DNA from: Oscillospiraceae bacterium
GTDB taxonomy: Bacteria; Bacillota; Clostridia; Saccharofermentanales; Saccharofermentanaceae
Assembly: GCA_902782125.1 (NCBI GenBank)
Contig: CACZMA010000003.1
Location: forward strand, 23,429-87,428
DNA: 64,000 nucleotides
Reading direction: 5' to 3'
Under the pieces are notes generated by a model. The model saw only the letters and a list, made by a program, of their open reading frames with translations, ran no database searches and had not been told where the DNA came from. Of the stretch, positions 1 through 9,374 are shown in pieces (the first letter of the stretch is position 1; the number at the start of each line of letters is the position of its first letter). A program made the position numbers and the translations under genes.

Positions 1-392
1 ACGCCGTCGCCGTATGTCATCAGGAATGTCTCATTGCCGACATAAGGCTGGATGCGCTTGATCCTTCCGCCCGTCATGGTGTGAAGTCCCGTGTCAACTA
101 CCGTGACCTTCCAGGGCTCGGCGCGCTTGTTGTGGACTATCATCTTGTTGTCGTTAGCAAAATCGAATGTGATATCTGATGTGTGAAGGAAGTAGTCTGC
201 AAACCACTCCTTGATAACGTGCTGCTTATAGCCTGCACAGATGACGAATTCGTTATAGCCGTAGTAGGAATATTCCTTCATTATGTGCCAAAGGATAGGC
301 ATTCCGCCGATCTCGATCATCGGCTTGGGTTTATACTCTGACTGCTCGGCAAATCTGGTGCCGAAGCCGCCTGCAAGAAGAACTACTTTCAT
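1..392 (-). CDS. rfbF: Glucose-1-phosphate cytidylyltransferase, 5' part (runs off window)
   Basis: Only the N-terminal ~130 residues are in the window; the gene continues beyond base 1. The product begins MKVVLLAGGFGTRF, the glycine-rich nucleotide-binding signature of sugar-phosphate nucleotidyltransferases. It continues with KPKPMIEIGG and PILWHIMKEYSYYGYNEFV, the arrangement typical of glucose-1-phosphate cytidylyltransferase (CDP-glucose synthesis, first step toward CDP-linked dideoxy or branched surface sugars) rather than of the dTTP- or UTP-using relatives. The ATG at 390-392 follows an AGGGGG-type ribosome binding site about 11 bases upstream. Substrate specificity cannot be confirmed because the sugar-binding half is missing. 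A related nucleotidyltransferase with another sugar is the main alternative. Confidence 0.85.
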   Translation of the reverse strand, partial: MKVVLLAGGFGTRFAEQSEYKPKPMIEIGGMPILWHIMKEYSYYGYNEFVICAGYKQHVIKEWFADYFLHTSDITFDFANDNKMIVHNKRAEPWKVTVVDTGLHTMTGGRIKRIQPYVGNETFLMTYGDG

Positions 393-910
393 TCTGCGCT
401 TATACCCCCTAATAAATATAAGTAATATACCATACACGCCCCGAAAGATTAAGCCTTAATATAAGGTCAAACAGGGGCATTTACACCAAAGGAGTTTGTT
501 AAAAAGCGAATATACCTATTAAGATTTCTATCGAAATTTTATTTGACCATTTTACACTAACGGAAATGCCGGCCTGTTTCCCCAGTTGTACGGCAGAACC
601 CGCTGTTGCCGTCAGTTTCCTGTAAACGGATAAAATAAAGTCTTTGCGAGGGTCGTGTTCTTGTCAGAGTGTCCGTTTTCGAGCCGGCCAAACGGCCAAA
701 AGTAGCAATATATAAAGATTTTTGAATTTAAAATAGCAATATTGAATTGTTGGAGAAAATAAACTATACTTCAGTTACTTAGATAAGACATTTTTCTATT
801 CCTATTATCCCCATATTTGCGGCCGTCCTACCCGGGACGGCTGCTACATTTTTGGGCAGACGATTATAAAACGTCCTGCAAAGACAACGAAAACGCGTTA
901 AAATCATTCC
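393..910. other. Long intergenic region between divergent genes, with structured leader
   Basis: This 518-base stretch, the longest without a gene, separates the divergent cytidylyltransferase and the LacI-like/GGDEF gene. It is more AT-rich than the flanking genes. On the plus strand it holds a promoter (742-770) followed by ~134 bases of untranslated leader. The leader contains a 7-bp hairpin (822-828 with 835-841) and a second hairpin (856-862 with 872-879, one bulge). CTGC at 841-844 could pair with GCAG at 856-859 instead, so alternative folds are possible. Near the cytidylyltransferase, GCCCC (437-441 region) and GGGGC (near 475-479) flank a nested CCTTA/TAAGG stem. I recognise no known riboswitch class here. 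Confidence 0.5.
742..770 (+). promoter_or_regulatory. Predicted sigma-A promoter for the LacI-like/GGDEF gene
   Basis: A -35 box TTGAAT (742-747) and a -10 box TATACT (765-770) are separated by exactly 17 bases. Transcription would start near 777 and leave a ~134-base leader before the ATG at 911. A competing possibility is the TAAAAT at 899-904, which would start a leaderless transcript at the ATG; its -35 is poor. Confidence 0.6.
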
Positions 911-2746
911 ATGAAGATATGTACGTTCATCGGTGATATGTACAGGGACTACTCCCTCTCGATAATGAAGAACATCAATGCCTATGCCGAGGAGAAGGGC
1001 CACAGGGTCGATTTCTACGGCAACTGTTCCATCCCTACGATGAACCCGATGCACATCATCGGATACAAGAGCATCCTCCATGTCCCGAACTTCCACAGCT
1101 ACGACGGCGTCATCATCTGCTATGACACGATCAACCACACCGGTATGGGCAAGGAGCTCGTTGATGCGCTCTTATCCGATCCGGAGTCCCCTCCGGTAGT
1201 CTGTATCAGGGCAGAGATCAATGGTTTCTATAATGTGGTTCCCGATAACAGGAAGATGATGAGAGACATCGCGGCTTACATTATCTCCAAGTGCAGTAGC
1301 GGCGATATCGGATTCGTAACCGGAAGAGACGACCTGGTTGACTCCGCCGAGAGGAGAGCCGGCTTCGAAGATGCCATGCACGAGGCAGGATACGAGACCT
1401 CAGAGGACATGATCTTCCACGGCAATTACTGGATAGACCAAGGTCCTCAGATGGCGGATCACTTCATCAAGGAGGACGGAACTCTTCCTGCGGCCATCAT
1501 CTGCTCCAACGACTATATGGCCATCGGCCTTATCGATGAGCTCATCACCAGGGGATTCTCCATACCCGAAGACTGTATGGTCAGCGGTGTGGATAATCTT
1601 ACCGAATCAGCCGATCACATACCCTCGATAACCACAATAGAGATCTCGGCCAAGGAACTTGCTTATTCTGCGATGGAGCTTCTCGAGAAGATCCACGCCA
1701 AAGCCAATCCCGATATCTGTGTGACCGTTACGGGCACCATCGTCCCCCGAGAGAGCACGGGAGACCGGGACCCGAACCACGATGTCTTCAAGATAATACG
1801 CGACCTTAAGCTGTCGAAGCACGATTCCATCGAGGCTCTGAGACAGTTCGCTCTCATAACTACGACCTTTGACACTGCGCTTACCAGGGAAGAATGCATT
1901 CAGGTCTCACTCGAGAATCTGAGGGAACTGCCGAGCGTTCAGGACTGTTATCTCTGCTGCTACAGGGAGAACAACAGAGAACTCATCGGATACTTCAGGG
2001 ATAAGGGCAACATAAGCATCATGTCCGAACCCTTCCCTAATACCGATCTCCTTCCCGAAGGTTACCTGAACGAAGAGAGCGGATCTTATGTCTTCCTGCC
2101 GCTGTCTTATATGAACATGGCTTACGGCTATGCGATCCTCAGGGTGGAGATGACCGAACACTTCTTCATCAACGAGAAGATGGAATTCATATTCCTCCAG
2201 ATAGGCCATCTGATCAACAAGCACGAGCTTAACCAGAAGCTGTTCGGCATCGCGGATATCATGGATCTCTATATCAAGGATCCTCTGACCGGAATGCTCA
2301 ACAGACGAGGCTTCGAGACCAAGCTGTCCAAGTTCTTCGATAAGAAGGGCCATAAGCTCAATGACGTTGCCATCGCATCCATCGATATGGATGAGCTCAA
2401 ATACATCAACGATACATTCGGTCACAACGCAGGAGACGAGGCCATCAGATCACTTGCCAGATGCGTCGATAACGCACTCAATCCGGGTGAATTCGTCGCG
2501 AGGATGGGCGGAGATGAATTCGCCGCGATAATCATCCTCGGCGAAGTGGGAAGGATGGGTCAGTTCATCAGAACGGTCCGCGACAACATCCGTAAGATCA
2601 ACGAGTCAGGTGCCAACCCTTACGAGCTCGGCGCGAGCATAGGAACCTGCGAACTGACAGATTGGAGTGACCTTATCGAGTGCATGAACAAGGCCGATAA
2701 AGCGATGTATCTCGAGAAGAGGGCCAAGAAGAAGCACCGCCGCTGA
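911..2746 (+). CDS. LacI/XylR-type sugar-binding domain fused to a GGDEF diguanylate cyclase
   Basis: A 611-residue cytosolic protein without signal peptide or membrane segment. Residues ~1-285 resemble the periplasmic-binding-protein fold of LacI-family regulators (ligand-binding core, DLVDSAERRAGFEDAM and PAAIICSNDYMAIGL typical), but there is no helix-turn-helix. A middle region (~290-450) looks GAF-like. The C-terminus (~455-611) is a GGDEF domain starting with DPLTGMLNRRGF and carrying an intact GGDEF signature near residues 533-537. The protein should therefore make c-di-GMP in response to a sugar-like ligand. No clear Shine-Dalgarno sequence precedes the ATG, which is unusual in this window. 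It stands alone, flanked by a promoter and a terminator hairpin. Confidence 0.85.
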   Translation: MKICTFIGDMYRDYSLSIMKNINAYAEEKGHRVDFYGNCSIPTMNPMHIIGYKSILHVPNFHSYDGVIICYDTINHTGMGKELVDALLSDPESPPVVCIRAEINGFYNVVPDNRKMMRDIAAYIISKCSSGDIGFVTGRDDLVDSAERRAGFEDAMHEAGYETSEDMIFHGNYWIDQGPQMADHFIKEDGTLPAAIICSNDYMAIGLIDELITRGFSIPEDCMVSGVDNLTESADHIPSITTIEISAKELAYSAMELLEKIHAKANPDICVTVTGTIVPRESTGDRDPNHDVFKIIRDLKLSKHDSIEALRQFALITTTFDTALTREECIQVSLENLRELPSVQDCYLCCYRENNRELIGYFRDKGNISIMSEPFPNTDLLPEGYLNEESGSYVFLPLSYMNMAYGYAILRVEMTEHFFINEKMEFIFLQIGHLINKHELNQKLFGIADIMDLYIKDPLTGMLNRRGFETKLSKFFDKKGHKLNDVAIASIDMDELKYINDTFGHNAGDEAIRSLARCVDNALNPGEFVARMGGDEFAAIIILGEVGRMGQFIRTVRDNIRKINESGANPYELGASIGTCELTDWSDLIECMNKADKAMYLEKRAKKKHRR

Positions 2747-2771
2747 AGAACAAAACGAATGATCCCGCCAA

Positions 2772-2801
2772 CAAAAAACGTCCCGCGAACCTGCGGGACG
2801 T
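2772..2801 (-). terminator. Intrinsic terminator after the transketolase operon (possibly bidirectional)
   Basis: ACGTCCCGC (2778-2786) pairs perfectly with GCGGGACGT (2793-2801) around a 6-base loop. On the minus strand a run of six T follows directly, ending the operon that stops at 2830. On the plus strand the tail is weaker (TCTTGTTG) but may also end the GGDEF gene transcript. Confidence 0.85.
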
Positions 2802-2829
2802 CTTGTTGCTGTAACAATAGTCTTATGAC

Positions 2830-3771
2830 TTACTTGTTGGCGAATGCCTTCTCGCAAACATCAGCGAGGTCAGCGCTTGTGAGCTTGTAAGCTTCGAGGA
2901 GCGCCTTAGGTGTGCCGGACTGACCGAACTGATCCTTAACGCCGAATCTTACGACCTTGCAGGGAGCCTCTTCGCAGACAACTTCGCTGACTGCGCCGCC
3001 GAGACCGCCGCTCACCATGTGTTCTTCTGCAGTAACGATGAGGCCTGTCTCCTTGGAAGCTGCGATGATGGCTTCACGGTCGATGGGCTTGATGCAGAAC
3101 ATGTCGATGACGCGTGCTTCGATGCCCTTAGCCTTGAGCATCTCTGCTGCCTCGAGTGCTTCCTGTACCATAATGCCGCAAGCGATGATGGTAAGATCCT
3201 TACCGTCCTTGAGCTGGTTAGCCTTGCCGATCTGGAAAGGAACATCCTGACCGAACTCGCCGTATACATCAGCGACCTTCATTCTTCCGAGTCTTACATA
3301 GAAAGGTCCGTAAGTCTCAGCTGCTGCCTTGATCGCCATTCTTGTCTGAGCTGCATCAGAAGGGCAGAGAACAGTCATGTTGGGGAATGTTCTCATGATG
3401 GCGAGATCTTCGAGACACTGGTGTGATGCACCGTCCTCACCTACCGTAAGACCTGCGTGTGTAGCGCATACCTTTACGTTGAGGTTAGGATAGCAGACAG
3501 AGTTCCTGACCTGCTCACATGCTCTCTCCGAAGCGAAGATAGCGAATGAGGAACAGAATACTGTCTTGCCGCATGTTGAGATACCTGCTGCCGTGGTAAC
3601 CATGTTGCCCTCGGCGATACCCATATCGAAGAATCTGTCGGGATATACCTTCTTGAAGTCTCCTGTCTTTGTGGAGCCTGCAAGGTCTGCGTCGAGAACG
3701 ACTACCTTGGGATCTGCTCCTACTTCAGCAAGCGCCTTGCCGTAAGCTTCTCTTGTTGCCATATCTGCCAT
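2830..3771 (-). CDS. Transketolase, C-terminal subunit
   Basis: A 313-residue protein matching the pyrimidine-binding and C-terminal domains of transketolase. The ThDP-activating glutamate is in DMGIAEGNMV (E54). The family sequences SFAIFASERACEQVRN and EEHMVSGGLGGAVSE are present. It must pair with the N-terminal subunit encoded immediately upstream (5-base gap) to form a ThDP-dependent enzyme of the non-oxidative pentose phosphate pathway. This split arrangement is common in archaea and many Clostridia. Erythrose-4-phosphate made by the pair is also the precursor of the aromatic pathway encoded further along the window. It is the last gene of the minus-strand operon and is followed by a strong terminator. 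Confidence 0.95.
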   Translation of the reverse strand: MADMATREAYGKALAEVGADPKVVVLDADLAGSTKTGDFKKVYPDRFFDMGIAEGNMVTTAAGISTCGKTVFCSSFAIFASERACEQVRNSVCYPNLNVKVCATHAGLTVGEDGASHQCLEDLAIMRTFPNMTVLCPSDAAQTRMAIKAAAETYGPFYVRLGRMKVADVYGEFGQDVPFQIGKANQLKDGKDLTIIACGIMVQEALEAAEMLKAKGIEARVIDMFCIKPIDREAIIAASKETGLIVTAEEHMVSGGLGGAVSEVVCEEAPCKVVRFGVKDQFGQSGTPKALLEAYKLTSADLADVCEKAFANK

Positions 3772-3776
3772 AGTAA

Positions 3777-4628
3777 TTACACCTCCAGAGCCTTGATAGC
3801 GGCATCCAGTTCGGTAACCGCTTTTGCATATTCTTCGTCGTTAGGGTTCTTGCCGTGCCAGCCCGGGTTATCCTGCATGAAGGATACGCCCATACCCTTG
3901 TGTGTCTTTGCTACGATGAAGAAAGGCTTGCCGGAACCTGCGTTAGCCTTGAAGTCATTAACAGCTGCATCGATCTGCTGGAAATCGTGTCCGTCGATAA
4001 CGCGTGTCTCATAGCCGAATGCCTTAGCCTTAGCCTCGATATCGCCGATGTTCATGACTTCCTCGACCTTACCGTCGATCTGAAGTCCGTTCTTGTCGAG
4101 GATAACGCAGAAGTTGTCGAGCTTATAGTGAGCGCCTGCCATGAGGGCTTCCCATACCTCGCCTTCCTGCATCTCACCGTCACCCAAGACTGTGTATACC
4201 TTGTAGTCTGTCTTATCCAGGTACTTTGCGTTGATAGCCATACCGCAGGCAGCTGCGATTCCCTGGCCGAGGGAGCCTGTGCTCATCTCGATACCCTTGA
4301 GCTCGTTCATGCAGGGATGACCCTGGAGCTTTGAGCCGAGAGCTCTGAGCTTGGGCATGTCGTTTATATCAAAGAAACCCTTGAGACCCAGCACGGAGTA
4401 AAGTGCGGGAGCGCAGTGTCCCTTGGACAAAACGAATCTGTTGCGCTTGGGATCGTTAATGTTCTCGGGAGATACCTCCAGAGCATTGTTGTACAGATAT
4501 GTAAGGATATCTGTGCATGAGAGAGATCCGCCCGGATGACCGCTCTTAGCGCGATAAACTGCTTCAATTACCCACCTGCGGACATTAGCCGCAAAAAGCT
4601 TCAGCTTTTTTTCCTCTTCCTGTGTCAC
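3777..4628 (-). CDS. Transketolase, N-terminal (ThDP diphosphate-binding) subunit
   Basis: 283 residues carrying the ThDP-binding half of transketolase. It has SGHPGGSLS near residue 29, LSKGHCAPALY, STGSLGQGI, and the Mg/ThDP motif beginning GDGEMQEGE at 149. The usual single-chain enzyme is about 650 residues; here the two halves are separate genes, this one translated first. The alanine racemase gene ends 19 bases upstream, so the pair appears to be co-transcribed with alr, the NAD(P)HX dehydratase, metA and the uridine-kinase-like gene. Substrate preference (transketolase versus a related ThDP enzyme) cannot be read from sequence alone, but transketolase is by far the best fit. Confidence 0.95.
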   Translation of the reverse strand: MTQEEEKKLKLFAANVRRWVIEAVYRAKSGHPGGSLSCTDILTYLYNNALEVSPENINDPKRNRFVLSKGHCAPALYSVLGLKGFFDINDMPKLRALGSKLQGHPCMNELKGIEMSTGSLGQGIAAACGMAINAKYLDKTDYKVYTVLGDGEMQEGEVWEALMAGAHYKLDNFCVILDKNGLQIDGKVEEVMNIGDIEAKAKAFGYETRVIDGHDFQQIDAAVNDFKANAGSGKPFFIVAKTHKGMGVSFMQDNPGWHGKNPNDEEYAKAVTELDAAIKALEV

Positions 4629-4647
4629 GTTTCTTAATTCCTTCCTT

Positions 4648-5820
4648 TCAGATTATTTGAATAGGTGCGCCGTCCTTGACGTATATTCTTCTTACACGTT
4701 TACCGACTACGCACGTAATCTCGTAATTTATGGTCCCGATGCAGTCCGCCAGCTCATCTGCGAGCCTGTCCTTGCCGAAAACCATGACTATGTCCCCTAC
4801 CTTAGGGCGCGTGGTAAGTGCCGTCGTATCGACCATGCACATATCCATGCAGACATTGCCTATTATAGGGCATCTGACGCCGTCTACAACCAGTTCGAAG
4901 CCGTTGGACAGTCTTCTTGACAATCCGTCGGCATAACCTATGCCTACCGTCGCGACCTCAGTCTCCGCTTCCGCCGTGAAATGCCTTCCGTAGCTTACGG
5001 AATCACCCGCAGCGATCCTCTTGACGTGTATGACCTTCGCATACCATGTCATGACGGGCTTCAGGTCGAGCTTTACGGGCGGCTCCGGACATCCGGGCGG
5101 CATCAGGCCGTAGAGGATGATGCCTGCGCGCACGAGGTCCAGGTGCATCTCGGGGAATCTCATGATGCCCGCACTGTTGCAGATGTGCCTCTTCTCAAAA
5201 TGTATGCCCTTCGCCTCCAGAGACTCTATCTGGCTGATAAAGTCCTCGTACTGACGACGCGTATACTCATCGTCATCGGTATCTGCGACCGCGAAATGCG
5301 AGAACACTCCGTAGGGAACTATCCCGGGGAGCTTGCAGCACCTGACGATCTCTTCGGTATCAGAACCGTCGGCCTTGAATCCGATCCTGCCCATTCCGGT
5401 ATCGAGCTTGAAGTGACACCTGATGGTCTTATTCTGGCGTACCGCCTCGTCCGACAAAGCTCTCGCTATGTCGTAAGAGTAGACTGCCTGGTCTATCTCA
5501 AACTTGACCGCATCGGCATAACGGCTCTTGTCCGTATATCCGAGAGTCAGCATCGGAGCCGTGATCCCTCTTCTTCTCAGATCGACAGCCTCATCCATGG
5601 TGGCGAGGCAGAGACCTGCAGCTCCGCAGTCCAGAAGAGTCCTGGCTACCTCATAGGCTCCGTGCCCGTAGGCATCAGCCTTGACGACAGCCATGATCCC
5701 CGCTGAAGGAGACGTTACCTTCCTGATCTCGGCAAAGTTATGCTCGAGGGCGGAGAGATCTATCTCCACACAGGAGCGGTCGTAATAGTCAGAACACCAG
5801 TTATCTTCCAAATGATCCAT
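4648..5820 (-). CDS. alr: Alanine racemase
   Basis: A PLP-dependent fold-type III enzyme interconverting L- and D-alanine for peptidoglycan. The PLP lysine lies in MAVVKADAYGHGA (K47 counted from the ATG at 5820). The catalytic tyrosine is in DSVSYGRHFTAE, and IGNVCMDMCMVD is the conserved C-terminal-domain segment. Length (390 residues) is normal. The reading frame is open to a TTG at 5829, but the ATG at 5820 is preferred because it has an AGG(T) sequence ~12 bases upstream and matches family N-termini. With this start, translation begins one base after the stop of the NAD(P)HX dehydratase gene, so translation is probably coupled. Confidence 0.95.
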   Translation of the reverse strand: MDHLEDNWCSDYYDRSCVEIDLSALEHNFAEIRKVTSPSAGIMAVVKADAYGHGAYEVARTLLDCGAAGLCLATMDEAVDLRRRGITAPMLTLGYTDKSRYADAVKFEIDQAVYSYDIARALSDEAVRQNKTIRCHFKLDTGMGRIGFKADGSDTEEIVRCCKLPGIVPYGVFSHFAVADTDDDEYTRRQYEDFISQIESLEAKGIHFEKRHICNSAGIMRFPEMHLDLVRAGIILYGLMPPGCPEPPVKLDLKPVMTWYAKVIHVKRIAAGDSVSYGRHFTAEAETEVATVGIGYADGLSRRLSNGFELVVDGVRCPIIGNVCMDMCMVDTTALTTRPKVGDIVMVFGKDRLADELADCIGTINYEITCVVGKRVRRIYVKDGAPIQII

Positions 5821-5821
5821 G

Positions 5822-6703
5822 TTAACCAATTACCTGCCTGAATGCTTCGGGGAAGAATTCCGCAATATCTGATGGAATCATCGCGTATTCCCCGTATTTT
5901 CCGGCGGCAAGTCTTCCGGCCAGGGAATGGATCCTTACCGAAGCCTGACAGACCTTGTCCGGGATCTGTCCGAACTGCGCGAGAAGCCCTGTTACAAGTC
6001 CTGCGAGGACATCGCCGGACCCGCCTTTGGCAAGGCCGCTGTTCGCAAATTCGCCACCGCTATAATAAATACTTCCATCTTTTGACGCTACACGCGGGTT
6101 GCTGTTTTTATATATCAGGATGCAATTATTGCTAATTGCAAACTCCGATACGGCCTTGTCAGTCTCCGCATCGTCTGCGCCGTCCTTGGGCAGCCCCGCG
6201 AGCCTCGCGAATTCCCCGACGTGAGGAGTAAGGACCGCAGGTGTCTTCCTGTCTCTGAGAAGGCCGTAATAGTAAGTCTTGTTCCTTGCCATCGCGGTGA
6301 GCGCGCCTGCATCCAGCACGAGGTTGTCGGCATAACGGAGTGCCTGATCGAGAGCGATCTTAAGATACGGATCATCGGGAGGCATTCCGGGACCTATGAG
6401 GACTGCACCCTTAGTCCCGAAGAATCCGTTCAGCATCCTGACGGTCTCAGCTTCAGATCCGTCCCTGGGAGAGAGAAGTGCGCACGGAAGATTTGCTCTT
6501 ACCGCATCGAGCGTCTTCTCTTCGGAGAATACCCTGACCAGACCGCAGCCCGATCTGAGGGCGCTGCCTGCTGCGAGAACGGCGGCACCGGTCATGTACT
6601 CGGAACCTGCGATGATCGTCGCAGTTCCGAAAGTGTTCTTATGACCCTTGTCGTCTCTGCCGGCCAGGAAATCAAATCTGTCCGGAATCCTCGCCTCAGC
6701 CAT
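5822..6703 (-). CDS. nnrD: ADP/ATP-dependent NAD(P)H-hydrate dehydratase
   Basis: 293 residues of the ribokinase-like YjeF C-terminal family, which repairs hydrated NADH and NADPH using a nucleoside phosphate. Diagnostic segments are [13 protein letters not shown], the GPGM anion hole, [19 protein letters not shown], and [16 protein letters not shown] near the C-terminus with the catalytic Asp. The N-terminal epimerase domain found in bifunctional Nnr proteins is absent, so the epimerase must be elsewhere. The ATG at 6701-6703 has a GGAG site and overlaps the metA stop by 8 bases. The neighbour alr often lies beside nnrD in Bacillota, which supports the call. Confidence 0.93.
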   Translation of the reverse strand: MAEARIPDRFDFLAGRDDKGHKNTFGTATIIAGSEYMTGAAVLAAGSALRSGCGLVRVFSEEKTLDAVRANLPCALLSPRDGSEAETVRMLNGFFGTKGAVLIGPGMPPDDPYLKIALDQALRYADNLVLDAGALTAMARNKTYYYGLLRDRKTPAVLTPHVGEFARLAGLPKDGADDAETDKAVSEFAISNNCILIYKNSNPRVASKDGSIYYSGGEFANSGLAKGGSGDVLAGLVTGLLAQFGQIPDKVCQASVRIHSLAGRLAAGKYGEYAMIPSDIAEFFPEAFRQVIG

Positions 6704-7667
6704 GCTTCTCCTCGTCCCTGTTGGGTATCAGCTTCTCGTTGTTGATCGACTTGATGTCGTTGATGTCGAACGGAGTCTCCTGATATACGTAGTAGTTCAG
6801 CCAGTTGGTGTACATCAGTGTCGCAGAGGATCTCCATCTGAGGATCGGTTCCTTTGCAGGGTCGTTATCCCTGTAGTAGTTGACCGGCAGGTCAGTATCG
6901 AGACCTGCTCCCCTGTCTCTCTTGTACTCAAGATCCAGCGTCTCCTTGTCATACTCGGAGTGACCCGTTATGAATATCTGTCTTCCGTGAAGATCCGATA
7001 CGGCATAGATGCCGCACTCGTCGGACTCGGACAGGATCCTCAGGTCGGACCTCTTCTCGATGTCCTCTCTTCTGACTTCGGTATATCTCGAATGAGGCAC
7101 ATAGAACAGATCGTCAAAGCCCCTGAAGAGCTTGACCGGTCTTACGTATGTCATCGAGTGCTCGTATACTCCGAAGACCTTCTTGTCCAGAACATACTTG
7201 GGAATGCCATAGTGATAGTACAGTCCCGCGAAAGCCGCCCAGCAGATATGGAGCGTGGAATAGACATGGGTCTTGCTCCATTCCATGATCCTCTCGAGCT
7301 CGGGCCAGTAATCGACCTCCTCGAAGGGAAGCTTCTCGACAGGCGCACCGGTGATGATCATTCCGTCGAAGAATTCGTTCTTGATATCATCGAAGGTCCT
7401 GTAGAACTTCGTGAGATGCTCCTGGCTTGTGTGTGTTGATGTGTGCGATGCCGTGCAGATAAGCTCCACGTCTATCTGGATAGGCGAGTTTGACAGAGCC
7501 CTGAGGAGCTGAGTCTCGGTAACTATCTTATTCGGCATCAGATTGAGGATGACGAGCTTCAGGGCACGGATGTCCTGCGTGAGGGCTCTGTCTTCCTCCA
7601 TAACGAATATCCTCTCCTGCTCCAGAACATGTCTTGCAGGAAGATTGTTTGCAATTCTGATCGGCAT
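6696..7667 (-). CDS. metA: Homoserine O-acyltransferase (MetA family)
   Basis: 323 residues of the MetA family, the first committed step of methionine synthesis. The catalytic cysteine is in [16 protein letters not shown], and the His and Glu of the triad lie in [15 protein letters not shown]. Family studies assign acetyl-CoA preference to members with a glutamate in the APVE segment. This protein has [15 protein letters not shown], so it is more likely an O-acetyltransferase than the succinyltransferase the family name implies; that is inference. The start has an AGGAG site and lies immediately downstream of the kinase gene stop (7669). No SAM riboswitch precedes it, so control would come from the operon promoter. 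Confidence 0.93.
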   Translation of the reverse strand: MPIRIANNLPARHVLEQERIFVMEEDRALTQDIRALKLVILNLMPNKIVTETQLLRALSNSPIQIDVELICTASHTSTHTSQEHLTKFYRTFDDIKNEFFDGMIITGAPVEKLPFEEVDYWPELERIMEWSKTHVYSTLHICWAAFAGLYYHYGIPKYVLDKKVFGVYEHSMTYVRPVKLFRGFDDLFYVPHSRYTEVRREDIEKRSDLRILSESDECGIYAVSDLHGRQIFITGHSEYDKETLDLEYKRDRGAGLDTDLPVNYYRDNDPAKEPILRWRSSATLMYTNWLNYYVYQETPFDINDIKSINNEKLIPNRDEEKHG

Positions 7668-7668
7668 G

Positions 7669-8679
7669 TTAAGCTCCTATGAATTCATTAAGTATTGATT
7701 CGGCAGGAACCTGGGCCGGATCGACAACCGGTATCTTATTGAGGTGTGACTGCAGCTTTGCCGCCTTGTTAAGCGCGGCAGACAGATCAGCAAAAGGCTT
7801 GCCCGTCGCGGACTTCTCCATGAAGACCGAAGGCGCGATCGTTCCCTTCATCGCCTGATCCATGGCTTCGCTTATGTCATGCAGCGCCATCGGCGCGATG
7901 ATAAGGCTCTCGTAAGCCAGGAAAGAGTTGATGTGATAATCCGCACGTGTCAGATAGTCGGTGTAATACTTCTCTTCCGACTTGGTGATCATCGGCCAGT
8001 AATCGATCGTCGCGAGAGCGTGCGCGCTCCTGTGGCGGTAGTCTCTTACTATCCTTCGAAGGAGCCTGATCTCGGTGCTGTCCATAAGCTTGGAGTCGCA
8101 GTAGACGTTGCCGTAGGGCATGATGAACACTTTCGCGCAAGCCTCATCGGGGATGTGGCCCGAGATGTGCTCGGACAGACCGTGCAGTCCTTCCACTACA
8201 AGAACTCCGTTGCTGTCCATCTCGATGGCGTTGGCCGGGTCTCCTTCCCTCTGCTGCCTCACGGTGAAATCGAAGAAAGGCGGGACGACGCGCTCGCCTG
8301 CAAGGATGGCGTTGATGTCTTTTACGATGCGGTCCGTATCGAGCGTGTCTATCGTCTCGAAATCCGGTCTGCCGTCCCTGTCGAAGGTAAGCTCCTTCAA
8401 GCTGTAATAGTCATCAAGCGAGAGGTGGTAACCTTTCCTTCCGTGCGCTGTAAGCGCCTCGGAAAGCCTCAGTGTAAATGTTGTCTTTCCGGAAGATGTG
8501 GGGCCGGAGACAAAGATGGCTCTTTTACCGGGATCTGAGCATATCTCGTCACAGATTGCATCGATCCTGTCCAAAAACAGTCTTTCAGATTCATTGATGA
8601 ATCTTGGAAGCTTTGTCTGTCCGAGACTCTCTTCGAGTTCTTCAACCGTTATGTCGAGTCTGTCTCTAAGCTCAGCCAT
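7669..8679 (-). CDS. Uridine kinase/phosphoribulokinase-family nucleoside kinase
   Basis: 336 residues with a P-loop GPTSSGKTT at 59-67 and the family sequences [17 protein letters not shown] and VVEGLHGL. These mark the uridine kinase branch of the phosphoribulokinase superfamily. It resembles the C-terminal kinase half of a larger clostridial nucleoside kinase that carries a TGS domain; here that N-terminal half is absent. The substrate is most likely uridine or cytidine, but sequence alone cannot prove it. It is the first gene of the minus-strand operon leading through metA to the transketolase pair. The 24-base gap from the upstream membrane protein gene leaves room only for an RBS, so read-through from that gene is possible. 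Confidence 0.85.
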   Translation of the reverse strand: MAELRDRLDITVEELEESLGQTKLPRFINESERLFLDRIDAICDEICSDPGKRAIFVSGPTSSGKTTFTLRLSEALTAHGRKGYHLSLDDYYSLKELTFDRDGRPDFETIDTLDTDRIVKDINAILAGERVVPPFFDFTVRQQREGDPANAIEMDSNGVLVVEGLHGLSEHISGHIPDEACAKVFIMPYGNVYCDSKLMDSTEIRLLRRIVRDYRHRSAHALATIDYWPMITKSEEKYYTDYLTRADYHINSFLAYESLIIAPMALHDISEAMDQAMKGTIAPSVFMEKSATGKPFADLSAALNKAAKLQSHLNKIPVVDPAQVPAESILNEFIGA

Positions 8680-8703
8680 TACATTCCTCCCGAATTACCG
8701 GAT

Positions 8704-9312
8704 TTATCTTCTGTCCGGTATAAATCTTTTTATGATAAGTACATTCATAAGCCAGTCCCAGCAAAACTGGATCAAGCGGTAAGCGAGGTAGATGAGTCCA
8801 GGTACCGCTATCGCGATGATTATTCCGAGACACGCTACCAGCACAACGTGGACGCCGCCTGCAAGAACTCCGATTACCGTCGAGAACGATCCCGAGCTTC
8901 CGGCAAACTTCTCCGTATAGGTCTCAAGAGTTCCGTTGAGAAAGTCGATCAGGAAGGTCGACAGATCCGATGACTGTACCGTAAGCTTCGGCAAGAGCAG
9001 GCTGACCGTATAGTCCAGGACCAGATATGAATGGAAAAATCTTTCCAATAACACTAATACTTTGCCCCACAAGGGCATTCGATAGTATCTGAAGCAGATG
9101 AAGGGATTGGCTACAAAAAGAAGGATGAACAGGACAAACTGGATGGCACCAAACAGGAATATCCCCGGAAAGCTCTTTCCGAGAAGATATGCGTAGAGGA
9201 TGATGACATCGCAGAGCAGACCGTAAAGGACAAAAAGACCTATGTGCTTTCTGTTCTCAAAATCGGTATCGCTCCAGAGCTTGCCAAGGAAAAGACCTTC
9301 GATGTAGTCCAA
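8704..9312 (-). CDS. Uncharacterised integral membrane protein
   Basis: 202 residues with about four hydrophobic segments (~25-45, 48-70, an amphipathic stretch near 85-110, and a long one near 145-180). I recognise no family. The likely start is a TTG at 9310-9312, supported by AGGAG six bases upstream; no in-frame ATG with a comparable site exists. The C-terminus ends with basic residues (IKRFIPDRR), consistent with a cytoplasmic tail. The gene sits between a hypothetical cytosolic protein and the uridine-kinase-like gene, which tells nothing firm about its role. Confidence 0.7.
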   Translation of the reverse strand: MDYIEGLFLGKLWSDTDFENRKHIGLFVLYGLLCDVIILYAYLLGKSFPGIFLFGAIQFVLFILLFVANPFICFRYYRMPLWGKVLVLLERFFHSYLVLDYTVSLLLPKLTVQSSDLSTFLIDFLNGTLETYTEKFAGSSGSFSTVIGVLAGGVHVVLVACLGIIIAIAVPGLIYLAYRLIQFCWDWLMNVLIIKRFIPDRR

Positions 9313-9374
9313 AACCGTCTCCTAATAAATATAAATATAGTACGGCTTATTGTACCACAAAAGGAGATTATATT

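Noticed and set aside
820..885. Possible c-di-GMP (GEMM-type) riboswitch in the leader of the GGDEF gene, because of GCAAAG near 878-883
   Set aside because: The conserved GEMM core and tetraloop-receptor arrangement are not present; only a short GCAAAG string matches.
5821..5829. TTG start for alanine racemase at 5829
   Set aside because: Its only candidate RBS is three bases away, too near; the ATG at 5820 fits family N-termini.
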